This document shows positions 33,361 to 42,719 of a DNA stretch of 64,000 nt, piece after piece. The notes beneath the pieces were generated by a model that saw only the letters and a list, made by a program, of their open reading frames with translations, did no database searches and was not told the DNA's origin. The stretch comes from Corticicoccus populi. Lineage in GTDB: Bacteria; Bacillota; Bacilli; Staphylococcales; Salinicoccaceae. The DNA lies in NCBI RefSeq assembly GCF_042686195.1, contig NZ_JBHUOQ010000003.1, positions 1-64,000 of the forward strand. The letters run 5' to 3'. A program made the position numbers and the translations under genes. Each line of letters begins with the position of its first letter. Within the stretch, counting starts at the first letter, position 1.

Positions 33361-34846
33361 TGGATTCACCTGCTTTCCCGAATACAGATTCTGCAATCTG
33401 TACTGTTTTAATGAGTGCGCTTGCTTTATTCACAGTTTCCTGGAACTCTGCCTCAGGCTCTGAATCTGCCACGACTCCGGCGCCTGCCTGAATATGAATG
33501 GTGCTGCCTGAAAGTGTCATCGTCCGAATGGTGATGCATGAGTCCATGTTTCCGTCAAAACCGACATAAAGAACAGCGCCGCCGTATACACCACGGGCCG
33601 TGGGCTCAAACTCACGGAGAATCTGCATCGCACGTACCTTCGGTGCACCGGACAATGTGCCGGCAGGGAAGGCGGATACGAATGCATCAATCGGTGTGAC
33701 ATTGTCACGAATTTGTCCGTTCACGACACTGACAATATGCATGACTTTGGCAAATCTGCCAATCGTCATGTACCTGGTGACATCGACTGAACCGTATTCT
33801 GCGACTCTGCCGATATCGTTTCTCGCAAGATCAACAAGCATCCGGTGCTCTGCAAGTTCTTTTTCATCATTAATTAAATCCGCTGCGAATGCTTCATCTT
33901 CTTCCGGTGTCGCACCGCGGGGACGTGTCCCTGCAATCGGATGGATTTCAAGCCGCCCGTTATTCACCTCAAGCTGCCTTTCCGGAGAACTGCCGATTAA
34001 TGTTTTATCATCAAGAGTCAGATAAAACATGTAGGGAGAAGGGTTTATATTTCTCAAAATACGATACAGTTCAAAGCCCGAGCAGGTAGTTTCAACTTCA
34101 AAACGCTGCGACAATACCGCCTGAAATACATCACCCTGATAAATGTAATCTTTAATCTTTTTAACATCACGGATGAAAGCATCATGAGTGTAGTTGCTTG
34201 ATACATCAATCGGCTGGTTTTCTCCGGCATCGGGGGAAAGCATTAAGTCTCTCAGGCTGACAGCATACTGCAGCTTTTCCTTAACATCATTAATATGGTT
34301 TGAATGTGTCTCATAAACTTCCTGAAGTGGAGTGTCTGATGAAGTGTCGGCATATGAAATGACACTGGTTTCTTTGGTCCGGTGGTTATAGGCAATCAGT
34401 GTGCTGCAGAAAATAAAATGATATTTTCCGCCGGCACTGCTGCGGGGTTCGACGGGTGCAAAATCACTGACTGCTTCATAACTGATGTATCCGACTGCAC
34501 CGCCTTTAAAAGGAAGCGGAATATCATCAGTGAATGCATCAATCTGCTGCATGGTCTCTGAAAATGCCTCGCTCAGACTGCTGTAGGAAACGGATGTATC
34601 AGACCGGGTATCTGTGACTGTAAAAGAATGGTCGATTTCTTTCATTTCATACATGGGGTTAAGGCCGATGAATGAGTAATTGGACCATTCGGATGTCGGG
34701 TCATTGCTTTCCAGTATGTAGGATGCTTCGTCTTTCAATGCGTTAAAAATATGGATGGGGGTTAGAATATCAGTAAAAAAAGTATCAACGACAGGGACTG
34801 TTTTATATGTTTCTGCACGTTCCTGAAATTTTTTAAAAGTAGACAT
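33344..34846 (-). CDS. trpE: Anthranilate synthase component I TrpE
   Basis: A 500-residue chorismate-utilising enzyme. The N-terminal tryptophan-binding element reads YILESND, close to the feedback-site LLES. The catalytic part shows PIAGTRPRG (the alanine favours anthranilate synthase over PabB), AEHRMLVDLARNDIG and PAGTLSGAPKVRAM. No other trp genes follow: trpG ends at the terminator. An AGGTGA site precedes the ATG. I saw no T-box or TRAP leader in the 164 bases before it; TTGACT/TAAACT is a possible promoter. Confidence 0.92.
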   Translation of the reverse strand: MSTFKKFQERAETYKTVPVVDTFFTDILTPIHIFNALKDEASYILESNDPTSEWSNYSFIGLNPMYEMKEIDHSFTVTDTRSDTSVSYSSLSEAFSETMQQIDAFTDDIPLPFKGGAVGYISYEAVSDFAPVEPRSSAGGKYHFIFCSTLIAYNHRTKETSVISYADTSSDTPLQEVYETHSNHINDVKEKLQYAVSLRDLMLSPDAGENQPIDVSSNYTHDAFIRDVKKIKDYIYQGDVFQAVLSQRFEVETTCSGFELYRILRNINPSPYMFYLTLDDKTLIGSSPERQLEVNNGRLEIHPIAGTRPRGATPEEDEAFAADLINDEKELAEHRMLVDLARNDIGRVAEYGSVDVTRYMTIGRFAKVMHIVSVVNGQIRDNVTPIDAFVSAFPAGTLSGAPKVRAMQILREFEPTARGVYGGAVLYVGFDGNMDSCITIRTMTLSGSTIHIQAGAGVVADSEPEAEFQETVNKASALIKTVQIAESVFGKAGESNDTDD

Positions 34847-35010
34847 GGCATCACCTGATCATAAATTTATAATAGCTTGTCGACAGTTTAGAGAATGAGA
34901 GACGTAAAGTCAAGTGTTCACGGTGCTTTTGTGAAGTTGTCACGCTTTCAAATTACGGCAATTCATAATACAATATAGGTTAATACTTTTACTGGAGGCA
35001 GAAAACAGAA

Positions 35011-36381
35011 ATGGCGAAGTCAAAAAATGTATTTGAATGTATGTCCTGCGGTTACGAGTCCCCGAAGTGGATGGGTAAGTGTCCGAACTGCGGCTCATGG
35101 AACCAGATGGAAGAAAAGCTTGTTCATAAAGAGACAACGGGCAGAGGTACACTCGGCAAGAAAGAACAGGAAGAGCGTTCCCGTTCAAGGAAGCTTGAGC
35201 GTGTAAAGCAGGCGCACACACCGAGAACATACACTCAAAGCGGGGAGTTTGACCGTGTACTCGGCGGCGGAATCGTGGATGGTTCTTTGATTTTAATCGG
35301 CGGAGATCCCGGTATCGGAAAATCCACAATTTTACTCCAGACGGCTTTGACACTTTCTGAAAAGCACGAGGTGCTCTATGTTTCAGGCGAAGAGTCTTTG
35401 GAACAGATTAAACTGCGGGCGGACCGGCTGACTGAATCCAGTGAGAGACTGAATGTCTACAGTGAGACAAACCTCTTTTATATTCATGATGAAGTCAAAA
35501 AACTGAACCCTGACTTTTTAATCATAGATTCCATTCAAACGATTTTTCATCCCGATATTACAAGTGCACCGGGCAGTGTTTCACAGGTGAGAGAATGTAC
35601 ACAGAGCCTGATGAATATTGCCAAAGGAAATAATATCGCAACGTTCATAGTCGGTCATGTCACAAAAGAAGGTCAGATTGCCGGACCGCGTCTGCTCGAG
35701 CACATGGTGGATACTGTTCTTTATTTTGAAGGCGACCAGCATCATACATTCCGGATTCTGCGTGCCGTTAAAAACCGTTTCGGATCTACAAATGAAATGG
35801 GTATATTCGAGATGAAGAATGAAGGGCTTAAGGAAGTGCTGAACCCTTCTGAAATATTTTTGGAAGAACGCTCGAAGAATGCTCCGGGATCTGCTATTGT
35901 GGCGACAATGGAAGGAACGAGGGCAATGCTTGTGGAAGTTCAGGCGCTGGTGACACCAACACACTTTCACAATCCGCGGCGTATGGCGACAGGGATTGAC
36001 CAGAACAGGCTGTCTCTTCTGATGGCAGTACTTGAGAAAAATGAGGGCTATCTCATGCAGCAGCATGATGCATATATTAAAGTTGCAGGCGGTGTGAAAC
36101 TGGATGAACCGGCAGTGGATTTGAGCGTTATCATCAGTATAGCGAGCAGTTTTAAAGGAACGGTTGTCCGCGGGGAAGATTGTTTTATCGGTGAAGTCGG
36201 ATTGACAGGTGAAGTCAGACGCGTGACAAAGATTGAACAGAGACTGCAGGAAGCGGCGAAACTCGGCTTCAAAAGAGCGGTGATACCGTCATCCAATATG
36301 AAAGGGACTAAAATCCCGGAAGGCATCAATGTATTCGGAGCGAGAACGCTCGGGGATGCACTGAAGTATGTTGACAACTAA
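35011..36381 (+). CDS. radA: DNA repair protein RadA
   Basis: A 456-residue branch-migration helicase acting in recombination. An N-terminal zinc finger (CMSCGYESPKWMGKCPNCG, about 10-28) precedes a RecA-like ATPase with Walker A GGDPGIGKST, the KNRFGSTNE motif, and a C-terminal Lon-protease-like domain. GGAGG lies about 12 bases before the ATG. It is the first gene of the radA-yacL-ispD-ispF-gltX series. Confidence 0.97.
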   Translation: MAKSKNVFECMSCGYESPKWMGKCPNCGSWNQMEEKLVHKETTGRGTLGKKEQEERSRSRKLERVKQAHTPRTYTQSGEFDRVLGGGIVDGSLILIGGDPGIGKSTILLQTALTLSEKHEVLYVSGEESLEQIKLRADRLTESSERLNVYSETNLFYIHDEVKKLNPDFLIIDSIQTIFHPDITSAPGSVSQVRECTQSLMNIAKGNNIATFIVGHVTKEGQIAGPRLLEHMVDTVLYFEGDQHHTFRILRAVKNRFGSTNEMGIFEMKNEGLKEVLNPSEIFLEERSKNAPGSAIVATMEGTRAMLVEVQALVTPTHFHNPRRMATGIDQNRLSLLMAVLEKNEGYLMQQHDAYIKVAGGVKLDEPAVDLSVIISIASSFKGTVVRGEDCFIGEVGLTGEVRRVTKIEQRLQEAAKLGFKRAVIPSSNMKGTKIPEGINVFGARTLGDALKYVDN

Positions 36382-36402
36382 TATTTGAAAAGGAGGGAGA
36401 AG

Positions 36403-37446
36403 ATGCTGAGATACTTATTGTATGTGTTATACTTTATCATTGGATTATCTCTTGGTGTCTGGCTGCTGCCGAGTGTGTTCGGACTGCTGCCGCTGGAACT
36501 GCCGGAGCTGATTGATAATGTATTTGTATATGCATTTATCGGCGGTGTTTTATTTCTGGCATTGTTTTTCTGGTCGGTGGACCAGGTTGAGAAACTGATT
36601 CGTAAAGGCGAAGGTGTGATTTTAAACCGCAGCATTGTAGAGATTACTTTTGCGACACTCGGAATGATTATCGGGCTTGTGATTGCTGTACTTATTTCTT
36701 TATTATTAAATACTTTAAATATACCGTTAATCAGTGACATTGTGTCGTTTGTTCTGGCTGTGGTTCTTGGATATCTTGGTTTCCAAATCGGTATGAAAAA
36801 ATACGGTGAAGTGCTGGATTTGTTTCAAAAACCCCAGCAGAAAGCAAAAGAAATACCGGCAGCAGGGAAGAAGTTTCTTGATACGAGTGCGATTATTGAT
36901 GGTAGAATAGTAGATGTAGTCAAGACGGGGTTTATAGACGGAGAGCTTATTGTCCCGCAGTTTGTACTGGATGAGCTGCAATTGATTGCAGATTCTACAG
37001 ATTCAATTAAAAGGGACCGCGGACAGCGCGGGCTTGATATGCTGAATCAGCTTCAGACTCTGGATGATATTCAGGTGATGCCGGTCAAATATGATAAACT
37101 GGATGTGGACCAGCAGTTAATCCAGCTGGCAAAAGCAGAAAAAGGTGCCATCATTACTACGGATTTCAACTTGAACCGGGTGTGTCAGGTACACAATATA
37201 AAAGTTTTAAATGTGAATGAACTGTCTGATGCTATTAAACTGCTTGTTGTGCAGGGTGATGTGATTGATATTCTTGTCACTAAGTACGGCAAGGAAGAAG
37301 GACAGGGTGTCGGGTACCTTGATGACGGGACAATGGTGGTCATTGAGGACGGCAGACATCTGATTAATAAAAATGTACGTGTTGAAGTAACGAGCGTGCT
37401 TCAGACCAATTCCGGTCGAATAATATTTTCAAGGAAAGAGAGCTAA
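36403..37446 (+). CDS. PIN/TRAM domain membrane protein (YacL/PilT-like)
   Basis: A 347-residue protein: four N-terminal membrane segments (about 1-130), a PIN nuclease-like domain with FLDTSAIIDGR, IVPQFVLDEL, DRGQRGLDML and ITTDFNLNRVC, and a C-terminal TRAM domain. The acidic PIN residues are present, suggesting ribonuclease potential; its cellular role is unresolved in the family. The ATG at 36403 is chosen because the AAGGAGGGAG site would lie inside a start at 36385. Confidence 0.9.
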   Translation: MLRYLLYVLYFIIGLSLGVWLLPSVFGLLPLELPELIDNVFVYAFIGGVLFLALFFWSVDQVEKLIRKGEGVILNRSIVEITFATLGMIIGLVIAVLISLLLNTLNIPLISDIVSFVLAVVLGYLGFQIGMKKYGEVLDLFQKPQQKAKEIPAAGKKFLDTSAIIDGRIVDVVKTGFIDGELIVPQFVLDELQLIADSTDSIKRDRGQRGLDMLNQLQTLDDIQVMPVKYDKLDVDQQLIQLAKAEKGAIITTDFNLNRVCQVHNIKVLNVNELSDAIKLLVVQGDVIDILVTKYGKEEGQGVGYLDDGTMVVIEDGRHLINKNVRVEVTSVLQTNSGRIIFSRKES

Positions 37447-37448
37447 CG

Positions 37449-38129
37449 ATGGGTTATACTGCGATAATTCCTGCCGCTGGGCTGGGGAAAAGAATGGGAA
37501 TGGACTACAACAAAGTCTTTATACGCATTAATGAGATGGCTGTAATTCAGATGACTGTCAGTCAGTTTGAAAAAGACGATCATTGTGAAGCTATATATCT
37601 TGCAGCACGGGCGGATGAGATAGAAAGTATGAATGAGCTGTTTTCCGACTCGAAGAAAGTGAAAGGTATCTTTGCCGGCGGTTCTGAACGCCAGGACAGT
37701 ATTTATAATGTTCTAAAGCAGATACCAAAGTGCCGGTATGTGATGATTCATGACGGTGCGAGGCCGTTTGTGACGAAGGATACGCTCGATGCTTTATATG
37801 AGAGTGTCAAGGTGGACAAGGCTGTAATCTGCGGCGTAAATGTTAAAGACACAATTAAAATTGTTGATGACGGTTTAGTGACCAATACTGTACCGAGGGA
37901 GCGGCTGTTTGTTGTGCATACACCGCAGGCGTTTGATTATGACTTAATCTTAAAAGCCCATCGGGAGGCCAGAGAAAACCAGCTGGCTGTTACAGATGAT
38001 GCTATGATGGTTGAAGAACTCGGCCGTTCAGTGAGTGTTGTACCGTCCAATTATGACAACATTAAAATTACGACAACTGAGGATTTAATCATCGCTGAAG
38101 CAATACTTCAAAGAGGTGACCTTGGATGA
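37449..38129 (+). CDS. ispD: 2-C-methyl-D-erythritol 4-phosphate cytidylyltransferase IspD
   Basis: A 226-residue enzyme coupling MEP with CTP in the non-mevalonate isoprenoid pathway. The N-terminal nucleotide site is IIPAAGLGKRMGMDYNKVF; further motifs are GGSERQDSIYNVL, IHDGARPFV and TPQAF. It follows yacL by 2 bases and overlaps ispF by 4. Some IspD homologues make CDP-ribitol (TarI), but the coupling to ispF favours IspD. Confidence 0.94.
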   Translation: MGYTAIIPAAGLGKRMGMDYNKVFIRINEMAVIQMTVSQFEKDDHCEAIYLAARADEIESMNELFSDSKKVKGIFAGGSERQDSIYNVLKQIPKCRYVMIHDGARPFVTKDTLDALYESVKVDKAVICGVNVKDTIKIVDDGLVTNTVPRERLFVVHTPQAFDYDLILKAHREARENQLAVTDDAMMVEELGRSVSVVPSNYDNIKITTTEDLIIAEAILQRGDLG

Positions 38130-38611
38130 GAATAGGGCATGGTTATGATGTACATGCATTTGACGACAGCCGACCGCTCATTATCGGCGGATTGAATATC
38201 CCGCACGACAGAGGACTTAAAGGCCATTCTGATGCGGATGTACTTCTCCATACGATTGCTGACGCTGTACTGGGCGCCCTTGCGCTTGGAGATATCGGGA
38301 AATTTTTTCCGGATACAGATGAAGAATTTAAGGATATGGATTCGAAGGTGCTGCTTAAAGAGGTCGTTTTGAAGATGTTTCGTGAAGGATATCAAATCGG
38401 CAATATAGATGCAGTGATTATGGCGGAAGAACCGAAATTCAGACCGCATATTGATAAGATGCGGGAAATTGTTTCAGACATTTTGGAGACGGATTTATCG
38501 AATGTTAATATAAAGGCAACAACGACTGAGAAACTTGGGTTTACCGGCAGACGTGAGGGTATCGCAAGTGAAGCGGTAGTACTTTTAGTAAAAACGGAGG
38601 AAGAAAAATGA
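38126..38611 (+). CDS. ispF: 2-C-methyl-D-erythritol 2,4-cyclodiphosphate synthase IspF
   Basis: A 161-residue zinc enzyme forming MEcPP. The metal site is in MRIGHGYDVHAF (Asp8, His10) and HSDADVLLHTIADA; ATTTEKLGFTGR is the nucleotide-binding end. Its start overlaps ispD (ATGA) and its stop overlaps gltX (ATGA). Presence of ispDF shows a MEP pathway. Confidence 0.97.
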   Translation: MRIGHGYDVHAFDDSRPLIIGGLNIPHDRGLKGHSDADVLLHTIADAVLGALALGDIGKFFPDTDEEFKDMDSKVLLKEVVLKMFREGYQIGNIDAVIMAEEPKFRPHIDKMREIVSDILETDLSNVNIKATTTEKLGFTGRREGIASEAVVLLVKTEEEK

Positions 38612-40059
38612 GTAAAGTAAGAGTGAGATACGCACCGAGTCCGACAGGCTATCTGCATATCGGAAATGCGCGTGCGGCATTATTTAATTATTTATATGCG
38701 CGGCACTATGACGGGGATTTTATTATCCGTATTGAAGATACAGATAAAGCCCGCCACGTAGAAACAGGTGAAGCCTCCCAGCTTGAATATTTAAAATGGC
38801 TCGGCCTTGACTGGGACGAAGGTGTGGATAAAGAAGGCAGTTACGGTCCGTACCGTCAGTCTGAGCGCCAGCATATTTATGACCCGTATATTCAAAAACT
38901 TCTTGATGAAGATAAAGCGTACCGCTGTTATATGACATCGGAGGAACTGGAGAAAGAACGCGAGGGGCAGATTGCACGCGGAGAAATGCCGAGATACGGC
39001 GGCCAGCACGCACATCTTACAAAAGAGGAAGAAGAGACGCTGATTGCAGAGGGGCGTGAACCATCTATCCGTATTCGTGTGCCAAGAGATAAAACATATG
39101 CGTTCAATGATATTGTAAAAGGTGAAGTGTCATTTGATTCCAACGGCTTCGGTGACTGGGTTATCGTGAAAAAAGACGGTGTGCCGACATATAATTTTGC
39201 AGTAGTGATTGATGATCATGAGATGGAGATTACACATGTACTCCGAGGTGATGATCATATTTCAAATACGCCGAAACAGCTGATGGTCTATGAACTTCTC
39301 AGTTTAACGCCGCCGGAATTCGGACATACGGCATTGATTGTGAATGAACAGAAAAAGAAATTATCAAAGCGTGACGGCTCCATTATCCAGTTTATCGAGC
39401 AGTATAAGGATCTTGGTTATCTGCCGGAAGCGATGTTCAATTTCATCGCACTTCTCGGCTGGTCTCCTGAAGGAGAAGAAGAAATTTTCTCCAAGGATGA
39501 ATTCATTAAATTATTTGATGAAAACCGTCTGTCAAAAGCACCGGCATTTTTTGATAATCAAAAATTGATGTGGATTAATAACCAGTACATGAAAGAAAAA
39601 GATACAGATGCGGTATTTGAGATGGCACTGCCGTTCCTTGTAAAAGAAGGGCTGATCAGCGAATCAGCGGATGAAAATGAACTTCAGTGGGCAAAATCAC
39701 TGGTTGAACTTTATCAGCCGCAGATGAGTTATGCCGGTGAAATCGTTGGACTGTCAACACAGTTCTTTACAGAAACACTTGAATTTGATGAAGCGGCATC
39801 GGCAGTGATTAATGATGAACATATCAGTGAATTGATGACTGCGCTGTATGACGAATTTGACAGCCTTGAAGATTTTTCGCCTGAAGCAGTCAAAAAATCA
39901 ATTAAAAATGTTCAGAAAGCAACCGGATATAAAGGAAAAAAACTGTTTATGCCAATCCGTGTCGCTGTTACCGGTGAAACAAAAGGGCCGGAACTGCCGA
40001 ACGCAATTGCTTTAATCGGTAAGGAAAAAACGCTTCAGCGTATCGAAAAATTGAAGTAA
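38608..40059 (+). CDS. gltX: Glutamyl-tRNA synthetase GltX
   Basis: A 483-residue class I synthetase. The HIGH-like motif is SPTGYLHIGNARAALF and the KMSKS-like motif is KLSKRDGS. In Firmicutes it usually also charges tRNA-Gln for later amidation. It overlaps ispF by 4 bases and is followed by a T-box leader for cysE. Confidence 0.97.
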   Translation: MSKVRVRYAPSPTGYLHIGNARAALFNYLYARHYDGDFIIRIEDTDKARHVETGEASQLEYLKWLGLDWDEGVDKEGSYGPYRQSERQHIYDPYIQKLLDEDKAYRCYMTSEELEKEREGQIARGEMPRYGGQHAHLTKEEEETLIAEGREPSIRIRVPRDKTYAFNDIVKGEVSFDSNGFGDWVIVKKDGVPTYNFAVVIDDHEMEITHVLRGDDHISNTPKQLMVYELLSLTPPEFGHTALIVNEQKKKLSKRDGSIIQFIEQYKDLGYLPEAMFNFIALLGWSPEGEEEIFSKDEFIKLFDENRLSKAPAFFDNQKLMWINNQYMKEKDTDAVFEMALPFLVKEGLISESADENELQWAKSLVELYQPQMSYAGEIVGLSTQFFTETLEFDEAASAVINDEHISELMTALYDEFDSLEDFSPEAVKKSIKNVQKATGYKGKKLFMPIRVAVTGETKGPELPNAIALIGKEKTLQRIEKLK

Positions 40060-40080
40060 AACCATTTATTTTATATGATA

Positions 40081-40271
40081 AAGTTACAGAGAACCCGAGT
40101 ATGATGATGATCGGACATAAAGAGACCGCCCGGCTGGTGAGAGGGCGGCAGTATTTTCATCAGAATTGCGCTTTGTAATCAGGTAAATATTTTGAGTGCA
40201 GCGTCAGCTGTAAACAGAGTGGAACCGTGTGATGAGCGCCTCTGTCCAATTTTGGACAGAGGCGTATTTTT
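40081..40271 (+). promoter_or_regulatory. Cysteine-specific T-box leader upstream of cysE
   Basis: The T-box AGAGTGGAACCGTG lies at 40216-40229. It precedes a terminator hairpin (CGCCTCTGTCC / GGACAGAGGCG, 40237-40264) with a T run. The stem I base pairs TTACAGAG (40084-40091) with CTTTGTAA (40171-40178), GAGTA lies on its 5' side, and the specifier loop offers TGC (40167-40169) for Cys. Uncharged tRNA-Cys should promote read-through into cysE-cysS. Confidence 0.88.
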
Positions 40272-40290
40272 ATAAGGGGGGAAGGGCAGG

Positions 40291-40947
40291 ATGTTTAAAA
40301 GAATAAAAGAAGATGTTGACATGGTGCTGGAATTTGATCCGGCTGCGAAAAGCCGTGCCGAAGTATTTTTTACGTATTCCGGCCTCCATGCTGTATGGTC
40401 GCACTTACTGGCACATAAATTATATAAAAATAATTTCACAATAGCTGCAAGAATGATTTCGCAGGTCAGCCGTTTCTTTACAGGGATAGAAATTCATCCT
40501 GGTGCACAAATCGGCAGGCGGCTGTTTATTGACCATGGAATGGGGACAGTCATCGGAGAAACGTGCCGTATCGGCAATAACGTCATGATATATCAGGGAG
40601 TGACGCTCGGCGGAACAGGAAAGAAAGAGACGAAGCGCCATCCTGATCTTGAGGATAATGTACTGGTCGCGGCAGGATCAAAAATACTCGGCAATATTGT
40701 AATAGGAGAAAATACTAAAATCGGTGCAAATTCAGTTGTACTTAACGATGTGCCGAGAGATGCAACAGTGGTGGGCATCCCGGGGCGGATTGTAAAACGC
40801 CAGGGTGAGAAAGTAAAAGATACACATGATTTAAATCACACAGACCTTCCGGATCCGATTCTGGATATGATTTTAGGTCTTGAGGAAGAAATAAAAGACT
40901 TTCGCAATGAAGTCAGGAATGAGGTAAAAGATGGTTCTCATATATAA
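40291..40947 (+). CDS. cysE: Serine O-acetyltransferase CysE
   Basis: A 218-residue left-handed beta-helix acetyltransferase making O-acetylserine for cysteine synthesis. Family motifs: EIHPGAQIG, FIDHGMGTVIGET and VTLGGTGK, with hexapeptide repeats. The C-terminus is charged. A strong GGGGGAAGGG site precedes the ATG. It is regulated by the upstream T-box and overlaps cysS by 17 bases. Confidence 0.96.
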   Translation: MFKRIKEDVDMVLEFDPAAKSRAEVFFTYSGLHAVWSHLLAHKLYKNNFTIAARMISQVSRFFTGIEIHPGAQIGRRLFIDHGMGTVIGETCRIGNNVMIYQGVTLGGTGKKETKRHPDLEDNVLVAAGSKILGNIVIGENTKIGANSVVLNDVPRDATVVGIPGRIVKRQGEKVKDTHDLNHTDLPDPILDMILGLEEEIKDFRNEVRNEVKDGSHI

Positions 40948-42325
40948 TACATTAACAAGACAGAAAGAAGAGTTTAAACCGATTGAAGACGGAAAGGTTA
41001 AGATGTATGTCTGCGGTCCGACTGTATATAACTATATCCACATCGGCAATGCACGCCCCGCAATTGTTTTTGACACAGTAAGGCGGTATCTTGAGTATAA
41101 AGGGTATGATGTATCCTACGTTTCAAACTTTACGGATGTTGACGATAAATTGATCAAAGCATCGAAAGAATTAAATGAAGAAGTGCCGGAAATTGCCGAG
41201 CGTTTTATTGATGCATTCTTTGAAGACACAGGTGCATTAAATGTGAAAAGAGCCACTGCACATCCCCGTGTAATGGATCATATGGATGATATTATTAATT
41301 TCATTGGTGTACTGATTGAAAAAGGTCATGCGTATGCGTCGGAGGGTGATGTTTATTTCAGAACACGTTCATTTGACGGCTATGGTAAACTGTCGCATCA
41401 GTCCGTTGGTGATTTGAAAGTCGGTGCAAGAATTGAAGCTGGTGACAAAAAAGAGGATCCGCTTGACTTTACACTGTGGAAAAATGCAAAACCGGATGAA
41501 ATCAGCTGGCAGGCACCATGGGGTGAAGGGCGTCCCGGCTGGCATATAGAATGCAGTGTCATGGCGCGGGAACACCTTGGAGATACGATTGATATTCATG
41601 CAGGCGGCCAGGATCTTACATTCCCGCACCATGAAAATGAAATTGCACAGAGTGAGTGCCATTCGGATGCTGCATTTGCGAATTACTGGATGCACAACGG
41701 TTATATTAATATTGATAACACGAAAATGTCCAAGTCACTCGGTAACTTCATACTGGTTCATGATATTATCAAAGAAATTGACCCGAATGTACTGCGTTTC
41801 TTTATGATCAGCGTACATTACCGCAACCCTATTAACTATAACCGGGAGCTTGTGGAAGCGGCGAGAAGCGGGCTTGAACGTATTAAATCAAGCTACCATG
41901 AAGGCCGTGAGCGGTTGGAACGTGCTGTAAGTAATGAAATTGATGACAAAGTGATTGAAGCAGTTGAAAGCAGCAGACAGGCATTCGAATCGCATATGGA
42001 TGATGATTTTAATACAGCAAACGCCATTACAGTATGGCATGACCTCGCGACTGAACTGAATAAATATCTTCGGAGAGATGCGACGAATGAAGATGTGCTG
42101 AACCGTTTTATTGAAACATTTGATATGTACAGCAGTGTACTTGGTGTCAGCCTTGAAAAAGAGGAGATTCTCCTTGATGAAGAAGTGGAAGCATTAATTG
42201 AAGCGCGTGAAGAAGCACGAAGTAATAAAGACTTTCAAAAAGCAGATGAAATTCGTGACCGTTTAAAGGCGGAAGGGATTATTCTTGAGGATACAAAAGA
42301 CGGAGTGAGATTCAAACGTGGATGA
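40931..42325 (+). CDS. cysS: Cysteinyl-tRNA synthetase CysS
   Basis: A 464-residue class I synthetase with YVCGPTVYNYIHIGNARP, zinc ligands including Cys in WHIECSVMA and His-Glu in HHENEIAQSE, and KMSKSLGNF. It is cotranscribed with cysE behind the Cys T-box and overlaps mrnC by 8 bases. Confidence 0.98.
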   Translation: MVLIYNTLTRQKEEFKPIEDGKVKMYVCGPTVYNYIHIGNARPAIVFDTVRRYLEYKGYDVSYVSNFTDVDDKLIKASKELNEEVPEIAERFIDAFFEDTGALNVKRATAHPRVMDHMDDIINFIGVLIEKGHAYASEGDVYFRTRSFDGYGKLSHQSVGDLKVGARIEAGDKKEDPLDFTLWKNAKPDEISWQAPWGEGRPGWHIECSVMAREHLGDTIDIHAGGQDLTFPHHENEIAQSECHSDAAFANYWMHNGYINIDNTKMSKSLGNFILVHDIIKEIDPNVLRFFMISVHYRNPINYNRELVEAARSGLERIKSSYHEGRERLERAVSNEIDDKVIEAVESSRQAFESHMDDDFNTANAITVWHDLATELNKYLRRDATNEDVLNRFIETFDMYSSVLGVSLEKEEILLDEEVEALIEAREEARSNKDFQKADEIRDRLKAEGIILEDTKDGVRFKRG

Positions 42326-42719
42326 TAAAAATATTGACCGTGTCCCGTCGCTGTCTCTTGCCTTTGTAGGTGATGCTGTCTATGCAGTGTATATGCGTAA
42401 GCATCTGGTTGAACGTTATCCTTATTTGAAACCTGACGACCTTCACCGGAAGGCGAATAAGCTCGTCAGCGCGCGCGCCCAGGCTGCTGCTCTGCATCAT
42501 TTGAAAAATGAAGGACACCTGACGGATGAAGAATGGGAAATCGCAAAAAAAGCACGCAATAAATCCAGTGCCACCCGCGCGAAAAATGCGACGATTAAAG
42601 AATACCGTAATGCTTCAGGGCTTGAAGCACTGATCGGCCGTCTCGATTTGTCCGGTAATACGGAAAGAGTGGAAGCGCTGATGCAGGAAATTATAGAATG
42701 GAGTGAAGCAGATGAGTGA
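42318..42719 (+). CDS. mrnC: Mini-ribonuclease III MrnC
   Basis: A 133-residue RNase III-like catalytic domain without a dsRNA-binding domain; it matures 23S rRNA in Bacilli. The catalytic block is LAFVGDAVYAVYMRKHL, and the family end ALIGRLDLSGN is present. The start is GTG at 42318, overlapping the cysS end. It overlaps rlmB by 8 bases. Confidence 0.93.
   Translation: MDDKNIDRVPSLSLAFVGDAVYAVYMRKHLVERYPYLKPDDLHRKANKLVSARAQAAALHHLKNEGHLTDEEWEIAKKARNKSSATRAKNATIKEYRNASGLEALIGRLDLSGNTERVEALMQEIIEWSEADE

Noticed and set aside
34847..35010. T-box or TRAP leader for trpE
   Set aside because: No T-box sequence, run of Trp codons or GAG/TAG repeats is visible in the upstream region.
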